In this document: positions 1-5,422 of the stretch, piece after piece | How positions within the stretch are numbered: the first letter of the stretch is position 1 | Layout: each line of letters opens with the position of its first letter | Origin: an uncultured euryarchaeote | GTDB lineage: Archaea > Nanohalarchaeota > Nanosalinia > Nanosalinales > Nanosalinaceae | NCBI GenBank assembly: GCA_937132175.1 | Contig: CAKZNU010000099.1 | Coordinates: forward strand, 1-6,060 | Length of the DNA stretch: 6,060 nucleotides | Direction: 5' to 3' | Made by a program: the position numbers and the translations under genes | Notes under the pieces: model-generated | What the model saw: the letters and a program-made list of their open reading frames with translations, nothing else | What the model was told of the DNA's origin: nothing | Databases searched by the model: none

Positions 1-779
1 CTCTGAGCCAGTTTTGAGCCTATGGCATATGTCAAGGTCATGGCGGAGAAGGCCACTCCGATTAGACCGATTGAAGCCCCTATACCTGCCAGAAAGGGCT
101 GGTAAAGGAAGTATCCGGACTTCAGAGTTGCTTCTCCGGAGGATCTCGCTAAATCTGAGAGGCTGTGGTCTTCCGGCTTGAGTATCTCGCTGAGTCTCGG
201 AGTCTCTGCCGTGAGTTCTCTCTCGGCTTCCGGAGACCTGAGGGAAAGAGATACAGGCATCATCAGGAGGTAGATGGGTGTCATAGCCAGGAAAACGAGT
301 CGAAGCGACTCCTGTCCTATTAGCCCTCCGATCAGGCATGCCAGAGAGGCGGAGATAAGTCCGTAGGTAGATGTCTTGCTCCAGATTTCTCCGTAGCGTC
401 CGGTCTCATCGGCGTCCTGTAAAGTTTCCCTCAACAGGGCCTTTGAGGAACCGGCCTCCAGTGACACGCCTGCTGCGAAAAGTATCTGTGCCGTCAGAAA
501 CTCTATGAACCGCGTTGAGAGGCTTAAAGCGGAAACTGATCCGAAGAGTAAGGCTCCTGAGATCGCCAGAGCTATGCGTCTTCCGTATCTGTCCGAGAGC
601 TTTGCCGCAGGCCTTCTAAGGAAGAGTACCCCGGCTGTATATACTGACTGCAGTAAAGCTGCCTGTATCAGGCTCAGGCCGTTCTCCGTGAAAAACAGGA
701 TTATTACAGGGGTGAATAGATGGAAGGCGGCAAGTATCCTGTGAATCTGTATCTTCCTTATGTTTGACTCCGGATCCAT
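1..779 (-). CDS. MFS-family transporter, N-terminal part (runs off left edge)
   Basis: This is an integral membrane protein of the major facilitator superfamily, a secondary transporter whose substrate cannot be told from what is visible. I read 259 codons from ATG 777-779 to the left edge without a stop. Hydrophobic segments lie at about residues 14-31, 38-56, 68-88, 90-112, 137-156 and 158-177 (TM1-6). A charged central loop (about 178-220) follows, then a hydrophobic stretch at 222-256 that would be TM7-8. The TM2-TM3 loop carries the MFS motif A signature: AKLSDRYGRR, residues 59-68. The visible part is roughly the first two-thirds of a usual ~400-residue MFS protein. It lies 38 bases downstream of thrS on the same strand, and a TATA-like box centred 26 bases before the ATG suggests its own leaderless transcript. 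The segment where TM7 should begin (about 205-221) is unusually polar. The family call is firm; the substrate is unknown. Confidence 0.85.
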   Translation of the reverse strand, partial: MDPESNIRKIQIHRILAAFHLFTPVIILFFTENGLSLIQAALLQSVYTAGVLFLRRPAAKLSDRYGRRIALAISGALLFGSVSALSLSTRFIEFLTAQILFAAGVSLEAGSSKALLRETLQDADETGRYGEIWSKTSTYGLISASLACLIGGLIGQESLRLVFLAMTPIYLLMMPVSLSLRSPEAERELTAETPRLSEILKPEDHSLSDLARSSGEATLKSGYFLYQPFLAGIGASIGLIGVAFSAMTLTYAIGSKLAQ

Positions 780-800
780 AAAGGAAAGATTGCCGGCCTT

Positions 801-810
801 GAATAAAAGG
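801..810 (-). promoter_or_regulatory. Possible TATA box for the MFS gene
   Basis: The minus strand reads CCTTTTATTC here. The TTTTATT core is centred about 26 bases before the MFS start codon at 779, the spacing expected for an archaeal TATA box driving a leaderless mRNA. No Shine-Dalgarno-like sequence precedes the ATG. It lies in the short gap after thrS, so read-through from thrS is an alternative. The call rests on sequence and spacing only. Confidence 0.4.
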
Positions 811-817
811 CTGTACC

Positions 818-2743
818 TTACTCGGCGATCCCCGTTTCAAGGCTTCTGGATCTGTACTCTTCTCCGAGCTTCTCGATGAACTCCTCTACGCCGAGGTCTC
901 CGAGCTCGTTTTCGTTCCTGTCCCTTACCGATACTGTCTCGGATTCTTCCTCATCGTCTCCGACGATCAGCATGTAGGGTACGTTGTCATCATGTGCGGC
1001 CTGTATCTTCTTTCCTACGGTCCAGGAGCGGTCCTCGATACCTACGCGGAACTCCTCTAGTTTATCCTTGAGCTCTCTGGCGTATCCCAGGTTATCGTCT
1101 GTTACAGGCAGTATACGGACCTGTTCCGGTGCCAGCCATACAGGGAACTCTCCGGCAAAGTGTTCTATCATGACGCCCATAAACCTTTCGATCGATCCAA
1201 GAATCGCTCTATGGATCATGACAGGGTAATGCTCTTCGTTGTCTTCTCCCACGTACTTCAGCCCGTAGTTTCTGGGGATTACGAAGTCAAGCTGTACTGT
1301 TCCAAGCTGCCACTCCCTGCCGATTGCGTCCTGGACCTCCACACCGATCTTTGGACCGTAGAAGGCTCCTTCCTCGGGCTTTTCCTCGTAGCTGTCTACC
1401 TCCTCGCTGAGGGCTGTCCTGAGCGATGACTCTGCCTCTTCCCAGAGCTCTGCCGGTCCCTGCGCCTTCTCTGGCTTTGTCTCCAGTATAAACTTGGTTT
1501 CGAGGCCGAATTCTGAGTACATCTCGGTGATGGTGCTGAGATGGTCCCTGATCTCTTCCTCTATGTTTTCCTTCTGTATGTATGCGTGTCCGTCGTCCTG
1601 TGTCAGTACCCTAACTCTTAGCAGCCCTGAAAGCTCTCCGGACTGTTCGTTCCTGTTTACGGTTCCAAACTCAGAGAGCTTTATGGGAAGATCCCTGTAC
1701 GAGCGTTTGTCGGAGTCAAAGATGTGTGAGTGGTTTGCACAGTTCATAGGCTTCAGTCCGTACTCCTCGTCGTTTTGCTCCCATGCAAACATCTCTCCGT
1801 CTTCCTTGAAGGCATCGTAGTGGCCTGTACGTTTCCAGAGATCTGCCCGGTTGAGTTCAGGCGTCCATACCTCCTCGTATCCAAGTTCCTGGTTTTTCTC
1901 ACGTATATACTCCTCCAGCTCACGTCTAACCTTCATTCCTGCCCTGTGGTAATGCGGTGCTCCGGGTGCAAACTCCGGTACCGAGAAGAGATCCATCTCC
2001 TGTCCTATGCGGCGGTGATCACGTTTCTCCGCCTCCTTGCGTCTCTCCATAAACTCCTCTAAACCGTCATCTGACGGGAAGGCTGTACCATAAACTCTTG
2101 TAAGCATCTCGTTTTCCTCATCTCCACGCCAGTATGCACCGGCGATCTCCAGAAGCCTGAAGCCCCCTATCTCACCGGTAGAGTCTACATGAGGCCCTTT
2201 ACACAGATCTCTGAACTCCCCCTGTCTGTAAAAGGAGACTTCATCCTTCCCTGAGGCCTCTTCCTCCAGGATCTCTCTCTTGTACCTGTTTTCCCCAAAA
2301 AAGTCTTCAGCCTCCGAGCGACCCAGGGTTTCACGCTCAATACTGAGGTCTTCCTCCACGATACTCTGCATCTCATCCTCTATCTCTCTGAGGTCGTCTT
2401 CGTCTAAATCTATACCGGCCACATCGTAGTAAAATCCTTCATCAGTCCAGGGACCAATTGTCAGCTTGGCTTCGTCCCCGTAGATCCTTTTCAAGGCCTG
2501 TGCAAAGACGTGTGCCGTGGAGTGTCTCAAGACATCTATGTACTCCTCCGAGTCCTCGGTCACGATCTCCACGAGGTCTCCGTCTGAAACATTATCCTCC
2601 TTTGCAACCAGTTCTCCGTTTATCTTTCCTGCAACGGTGTCATTTCCCAGCCCGGTGCCTATCTCGTAGGCGACGTCCTCAACGGTAGAGTTTTTCTCAA
2701 CTTCCAAATCCGAGCCATCAGGCAGTTCCACAGTTAAACTCAT
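818..2743 (-). CDS. thrS: Threonyl-tRNA synthetase, bacterial type with N2 editing domain
   Basis: This cytoplasmic class II synthetase attaches threonine to tRNA-Thr. Read from ATG 2741-2743 it has 641 residues, close to the ~640 of bacterial ThrRS. An N-terminal TGS domain (about 1-65) is followed by the N2 editing domain, which hydrolyses Ser-tRNA-Thr, with its HxxxH (H74, H78) and CxxxH (C181, H185) residues. The catalytic core (about 245-535) has the zinc ligands C335, H386 and H511, motif 2 (R364-NEQSGELSGL) and motif 3 (HRAILGSIERF, 511-521). The C-terminal anticodon-binding domain spans about 540-641. The editing domain is bacterial, not the DTD-like domain common in archaea. From memory the whole protein most resembles haloarchaeal ThrRS. 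A GTG at 2768-2770 would add nine residues, but it lies too close to the TATA box to be transcribed. The ATG at 2743 has GAGGA six bases upstream, so I chose it. The core reads CANH where CPxH is usual. The protein is strongly acidic. Confidence 0.96.
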   Translation of the reverse strand: MSLTVELPDGSDLEVEKNSTVEDVAYEIGTGLGNDTVAGKINGELVAKEDNVSDGDLVEIVTEDSEEYIDVLRHSTAHVFAQALKRIYGDEAKLTIGPWTDEGFYYDVAGIDLDEDDLREIEDEMQSIVEEDLSIERETLGRSEAEDFFGENRYKREILEEEASGKDEVSFYRQGEFRDLCKGPHVDSTGEIGGFRLLEIAGAYWRGDEENEMLTRVYGTAFPSDDGLEEFMERRKEAEKRDHRRIGQEMDLFSVPEFAPGAPHYHRAGMKVRRELEEYIREKNQELGYEEVWTPELNRADLWKRTGHYDAFKEDGEMFAWEQNDEEYGLKPMNCANHSHIFDSDKRSYRDLPIKLSEFGTVNRNEQSGELSGLLRVRVLTQDDGHAYIQKENIEEEIRDHLSTITEMYSEFGLETKFILETKPEKAQGPAELWEEAESSLRTALSEEVDSYEEKPEEGAFYGPKIGVEVQDAIGREWQLGTVQLDFVIPRNYGLKYVGEDNEEHYPVMIHRAILGSIERFMGVMIEHFAGEFPVWLAPEQVRILPVTDDNLGYARELKDKLEEFRVGIEDRSWTVGKKIQAAHDDNVPYMLIVGDDEEESETVSVRDRNENELGDLGVEEFIEKLGEEYRSRSLETGIAE

Positions 2744-2749
2744 CTTGAA

Positions 2750-2754
2750 TCCTC
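2750..2754 (-). promoter_or_regulatory. Shine-Dalgarno-like site of thrS
   Basis: The minus strand reads GAGGA, followed by TTCAAG and then the ATG at 2743. The six-base spacing is suitable for pairing with the 3' end of 16S rRNA. It supports ATG 2743 over the upstream GTG at 2770. If transcription starts about 26 bases after the TATA box, this site lies at the very 5' end of a leader of about 11-15 bases. Confidence 0.5.
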
Positions 2755-2776
2755 TAACATCACGGTGCACTCACAG

Positions 2777-2784
2777 ATTTATAT
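2777..2784 (-). promoter_or_regulatory. TATA box of thrS
   Basis: The minus strand reads ATATAAAT, close to the archaeal TATA consensus, in the gap between the Yip1 gene and thrS. A start about 26 bases downstream would fall near 2754, giving a short leader before ATG 2743. This indicates that thrS is transcribed separately from the Yip1 gene. Confidence 0.6.
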
Positions 2785-2832
2785 CCGCGGTTCCCAGAGG
2801 CCTGGTTGAAGAAGTTAAGGTGCTCCCTCCGT

Positions 2833-3426
2833 CTATCCGAGAGGTGCGGAGAGAGCTACAAATCCAGCGAATAGAGTAAACATAAGCACAAGCACGATCA
2901 CCAGCAGGATTACTGCAGGTATTATCACTGAGGCAATGCCTTTTCCAAGACTGATGTCATGGAAGTGCTCCAGGCCTCTTGCCTGTATGTATATGCCGTA
3001 AAACGCCAGTACAAAGGCGAGTAAGGCTCCCAGTAGAGGGATCAGGTAAAGAGCTGATACCACTACAGAAAGGGCTGTGGCATAACACATTACTGCTGCT
3101 GTAGCCTCGTAGCCGCCTTCTCCTCCGAACAGGGATACAAATAAGTGTATCAGTCCTGCGGAGATGAAGATACCTATAAGCGATACGATAGGTGTCAGAA
3201 CTACAGAGAAGGCTGCAAGCCCCGGTATGGCGGTCTGCTCTATTCCCATCTGGGCTCCGAAGATAAGAGTTCTTGTGGCTCCCAGAACCCCATATATCAG
3301 TGATGAGACTGCAGCGAACCTGATCGGGAACGCGAAGCCGTTAGTTCTATCCTCTTGTTCGAAGAATGCATCCGGCTCCGTGAGTACGCGCTTGAATACG
3401 TCGATGTACTCTGAGATAAATCCCAT
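2833..3426 (-). CDS. Yip1-domain integral membrane protein
   Basis: This is a small membrane protein of 197 residues that matches the prokaryotic Yip1 family (Pfam YIP1) in pattern. A short amphipathic N-terminus with the usual 'vL..P..FF' signature (KRVLTEPDAFF, residues 12-22) leads into about five hydrophobic segments at roughly 36-57, 70-98, 110-127, 129-148 and 164-192. The family's mid-protein signature follows the second segment: HLFVSLFGGEGGYEATAAV, residues 94-112, with the GG pair and the 'T..V.CYA' run. Eukaryotic Yip1 relatives act in vesicle traffic; no defined role is established for the archaeal proteins, so I give none. It is divergent from the aTrm56 gene and upstream of thrS on the same strand, but both have their own TATA-like boxes, so an operon is not indicated. 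The start is supported by a TATA box centred 28 bases upstream. Family assignment is by eye. Confidence 0.8.
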   Translation of the reverse strand: MGFISEYIDVFKRVLTEPDAFFEQEDRTNGFAFPIRFAAVSSLIYGVLGATRTLIFGAQMGIEQTAIPGLAAFSVVLTPIVSLIGIFISAGLIHLFVSLFGGEGGYEATAAVMCYATALSVVVSALYLIPLLGALLAFVLAFYGIYIQARGLEHFHDISLGKGIASVIIPAVILLVIVLVLMFTLFAGFVALSAPLG

Positions 3427-3450
3427 ACCCCAACATTAACGTGATATCCT

Positions 3451-3457
3451 TAATATA
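3451..3457 (-). promoter_or_regulatory. TATA box of the Yip1-family gene
   Basis: The minus strand reads TATATTA, centred 28 bases before the start codon at 3426. No Shine-Dalgarno-like sequence precedes the ATG, so a leaderless or nearly leaderless transcript is likely. The box lies in the 82-base divergent gap shared with the aTrm56 promoter. Confidence 0.6.
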
Positions 3458-3478
3458 CCTTTGCCGAAAAACTCTGGA

Positions 3479-3485
3479 TTTAAAA
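3479..3485 (+). promoter_or_regulatory. TATA box of the aTrm56 gene
   Basis: The plus strand reads TTTAAAA, centred 27 bases before ATG 3509. This spacing implies transcription starting at or next to the A of that ATG. It therefore decides the gene start: two upstream in-frame candidates, TTG 3461 and ATG 3485, would lie ahead of the transcript start. Confidence 0.6.
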
Positions 3486-3508
3486 TGTATTCTTGGCACA
3501 GAGATTCT

Positions 3509-4030
3509 ATGCTTGAAGTATTGAGGCTTGGACACCGTCACGGGAGGGACGACCGTATATCTACCCATGTGGGACTGACTGCCAGGCAGTGGGGTGCCGA
3601 TGAGGTGGTTTTCTCCGGCGACGAGGACAGCTCTATGATCCAGAGCCAGAGAGACATCGTTGATAGATGGGGAGGAGAGATATCCATCAGGTACGAGAAC
3701 TCATGGAGGAAAGAGATCAGCGAGTTCGAGGGCCTAAGGGTACATCTGACGATGTACGGCGAGAGAATCAATGAGATGGAAGACGTACTTAGGGACCGTC
3801 TGTCGGATGAGAAAGACCTGCTTGTGATAGTCGGTGCCGAAAAGGTCCCGAGATGGGTGTACGAAAACGTAGAGTTCAACGTTTCCGTTGGGAATCAGCC
3901 TCACAGTGAGATAGCGGCGCTGGCGGTTTTCTTGGACCGGGTGAAAGAAGGAGAGATCAAACAGGAGTTTGACAGAGCAGAGATAGAGGTCGAGCCAAGC
4001 GAGGACAGAAAGCTGACGAGAGAGAAATAA
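3509..4030 (+). CDS. trm56: tRNA (cytidine(56)-2'-O)-methyltransferase, aTrm56
   Basis: This SPOUT-superfamily enzyme uses S-adenosylmethionine to methylate the ribose of C56 in the tRNA T-loop, a modification nearly confined to archaea. Read from ATG 3509 it has 173 residues, about the family length. Family blocks are clear: RLGHRHGRDDRISTHVGLTAR within residues 6-26, VHLTMYG (78-84), VGAEKVP (108-114), and VGNQPHSEIAALAVFLDR (127-144), which forms the C-terminal trefoil knot that binds the cofactor. A charged tail (145-173) follows. The reading frame is open 16 codons further upstream, but those residues do not resemble the family's N-terminus. The TATA box at 3479-3485 also sits 27 bases before ATG 3509, so I chose the shorter form, probably translated from a leaderless mRNA. 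It is divergent from the Yip1 gene and convergent with rnz. The protein is intact and acidic. Confidence 0.95.
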   Translation: MLEVLRLGHRHGRDDRISTHVGLTARQWGADEVVFSGDEDSSMIQSQRDIVDRWGGEISIRYENSWRKEISEFEGLRVHLTMYGERINEMEDVLRDRLSDEKDLLVIVGAEKVPRWVYENVEFNVSVGNQPHSEIAALAVFLDRVKEGEIKQEFDRAEIEVEPSEDRKLTREK

Positions 4031-4054
4031 AGAATTGTCAGAAAGCAGGTCCGG

Positions 4055-4060
4055 TTTTTT
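4055..4060 (+). terminator. Oligo-T terminator-like run after aTrm56
   Basis: Six T residues, preceded by CCGG, lie 25 bases after the aTrm56 stop codon and just before the convergent end of rnz. Archaeal RNA polymerase commonly terminates at oligo-T without a hairpin. It is the strongest T-run downstream of any plus-strand gene here. Confidence 0.45.
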
Positions 4061-4065
4061 GAGAG

Positions 4066-4977
4066 CTAGCGGTCTTCAGGCCTGTGAGGCTTTATTTCAA
4101 AACACTCTCCGTCATCTGCCACTTCCACGTTCTGAAACTCCTTTGATGCCTCTTCCCTCAGTTCTCTTCCACGGTTCCGGTACTTTCTCGATATGTGTGT
4201 AAGTACAAGTCTCTCTGCGTCCGCCTCCCGGGCGATCTCTCCTGCCTGTCTGGCAGAGGTATGGTGTCTCCTGTCGTCTATCATCTCGTCTAGACATGTC
4301 GATTCATGGATCAGCAGGTCTGCGTCTTCTGCGTGTTCAATAAGATTTCTGCATTTCGAGGTATCCCCAGAGTACACTATCTTTCTGCCCGGCATCTCCT
4401 CTATCACCTGCCCAGGCTCTACGGTCTCTCCCTCCCATTCAATCTCTTCTCCTTGTTTTAACTTCCCTATCTTGGGTGATGCTCCTAGACCGATCTCTTC
4501 CATCTTTTCCTTATCGGCCTTCCTTTTTTCCTCCTCTATGAAGCTGTACCCGAAGGCGTTTACCCCGTGTTCGACCTCGAAAGGTTCGATGCGGTATCCT
4601 TCCCCTACGATCTCATCTCCCTCGGTTATGTTTTCCACGAAGATATCGAAGCTTCTGGAGAAGTATCCGGTATCCAGAATGTTTTCCGTGAACTCCTCGG
4701 TTCTGGGCGGACCGTAGATGCAGAGAGGTTCCTCCCTGCCCTCCATCTCCATGGTCTGTATAAGTCCAAGCAGACCAGAGAAGTGATCTGCGTGCCAGTG
4801 CGATATAAATATCCGTGATATATCCATTATTCCGAGCTTCTTGGACATGAGCTCTCTCTGTGTCCCTTCTCCACAGTCAAAAAGTATACGTTCACCCTTG
4901 TAGCTTATCAGATTCGCCGGAAGACCTCTGTCAGAGGTCGGCACCGCGCTCGAAGTTCCTACGGTCCATACCTTCAT
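4066..4977 (-). CDS. rnz: Ribonuclease Z (tRNA 3'-end endonuclease)
   Basis: This zinc-dependent metallo-beta-lactamase-fold endonuclease removes the 3' trailer from precursor tRNA so that CCA can be added. The 303 residues match the short RNase Z form, which acts as a homodimer. Visible motifs are the N-terminal GTSSAVPT (7-14), FDCGEGTQR (33-41), and the metal-binding HWHADH (H60, H62, D64, H65). Further ligands are H137, D205 (in YSGDTS) and H261 (in LTHIS). The HHTSARQAGEIA block (238-249) is also typical. A Lys/Glu-rich insertion at about 150-185 fits the flexible arm that grips tRNA. All expected catalytic residues are present, with no sign of decay. A TATA-like element 26-27 bases before the ATG suggests a leaderless mRNA. 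The gene ends 35 bases from the aTrm56 gene (convergent) and is divergent from the unknown gene at 5035. The related beta-CASP nucleases have different motifs. Confidence 0.96.
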   Translation of the reverse strand: MKVWTVGTSSAVPTSDRGLPANLISYKGERILFDCGEGTQRELMSKKLGIMDISRIFISHWHADHFSGLLGLIQTMEMEGREEPLCIYGPPRTEEFTENILDTGYFSRSFDIFVENITEGDEIVGEGYRIEPFEVEHGVNAFGYSFIEEEKRKADKEKMEEIGLGASPKIGKLKQGEEIEWEGETVEPGQVIEEMPGRKIVYSGDTSKCRNLIEHAEDADLLIHESTCLDEMIDDRRHHTSARQAGEIAREADAERLVLTHISRKYRNRGRELREEASKEFQNVEVADDGECFEIKPHRPEDR

Positions 4978-4999
4978 GTGTTCGATTTTCGGTCCTGAT

Positions 5000-5008
5000 C
5001 TTAAATGA
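5000..5008. promoter_or_regulatory. Shared TATA-like element between rnz and the unknown gene
   Basis: The plus strand reads CTTAAATGA and the minus strand TCATTTAAG, so a TTAAAT/ATTTAA core can be read as a TATA-like box either way. It is centred 26-27 bases before the rnz ATG at 4977, and about 31 bases before ATG 5035 on the plus strand. I see no second A/T-rich box in the 57-base gap between those two starts. An ATG at 5005 lies inside the element and is therefore unlikely to be a start codon. Confidence 0.45.
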
Positions 5009-5034
5009 TTGAGCCATGTATCAGCATACAGAAA

Positions 5035-5418
5035 ATGACAGAGAAAGTAGGTTTGGAGAGTTTAAGGGAAGAAGTGAAAACGTACTACTCGCAGGACGAG
5101 AAAGAGATCTACGCACTGACAGAATCTCTTGCAAAAGCCCGGTTAAGAGATGATCTAGACGCCTCCAAGGCTCCTGCCTACATCAACCTCGAGGAGGGCA
5201 AAGCCTTCTATCCTGAGGAGGTTTCAGAGGACGCTGTGGGGTATATACTCGAGATCAGTGATCCCGATACTGGCGATGTAGAACCGGTAGAGGATTCTGA
5301 TAGATGGAGAGAAGAGTTCTCCGGGCTCCTCGGCGATCCTGATCTCGGGCCGGTTGGTTTCCGCTCCCGCGTTCTTTATAAACCGGAAACACAGGTGCCT
5401 GATAGATACTGGCAGTAA
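5035..5418 (+). CDS. Acidic protein of unknown function (127 residues)
   Basis: I do not recognise this protein. Read from ATG 5035 it has 127 residues with about 31 Asp/Glu against 15 Lys/Arg, so it is strongly acidic like its soluble neighbours. No membrane segment, signal peptide, Cys/His metal motif or known catalytic signature is visible. Residues 5-46 look helical and charged. The middle (47-75) alternates hydrophobic residues as in beta strands (APAYINLEEGKAFYP, then VGYILEIS). The tail holds aromatic residues and prolines and ends in PDRYWQ. ATG 5005 would add ten residues but sits inside the TATA-like element, so the shorter form is preferred. Third-base patterns and composition match the neighbours, which argues for a real gene. 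It is divergent from rnz and its stop is 4 bases from the end of the convergent TrmG10 gene. That tRNA-related setting is suggestive but does not show function. Confidence 0.7.
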   Translation: MTEKVGLESLREEVKTYYSQDEKEIYALTESLAKARLRDDLDASKAPAYINLEEGKAFYPEEVSEDAVGYILEISDPDTGDVEPVEDSDRWREEFSGLLGDPDLGPVGFRSRVLYKPETQVPDRYWQ

Positions 5419-5422
5419 AGCC

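Noticed and set aside
505..744. A 79-codon plus-strand frame at the left end.
   Set aside because: It is antisense to the TM2-TM4 region of the MFS gene, and I see no promoter or family match.
616..840. A 74-codon minus-strand frame overlapping the thrS end and the MFS start, considered as a small gene.
   Set aside because: The MFS protein is encoded in another frame of the same strand across this region, with motif A and helices. The 74-codon translation shows no conserved pattern.
984..2062. Several long open frames on the plus strand opposite thrS (108-110 codons).
   Set aside because: They are antisense to a clearly real, fully conserved ThrRS. Their translations are Ser/Cys/Leu-rich, as expected from the complement of acidic codons, and have no family features.
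3300..3322. C-box-like GTGATGA followed by CTGA, considered as a C/D box guide RNA.
   Set aside because: There is no second C'/D box pair or terminal stem, and it lies antisense within the Yip1 coding sequence. Motifs this short occur often by chance.
3427..3508. The largest fully non-coding divergent gap, checked for a small RNA or riboswitch.
   Set aside because: It is 82 bases long and largely accounted for by two facing TATA boxes. No stable stem or conserved RNA element was visible.
4193..4717. A 174-codon plus-strand frame opposite rnz.
   Set aside because: It is antisense to catalytic parts of RNase Z, and its Ser/Pro-rich translation is a by-product of the Glu/Asp-rich gene.
4923..4939. 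Near-perfect palindrome GACCTCTG-T-CAGAGGTC inside the 5' part of rnz, considered as an operator or hairpin.
   Set aside because: An 8-base-arm inverted repeat with a tiny spacer is expected about once by chance in 6 kb. It falls on conserved coding sequence (TSDRGLP) and has no partner elsewhere in the window.
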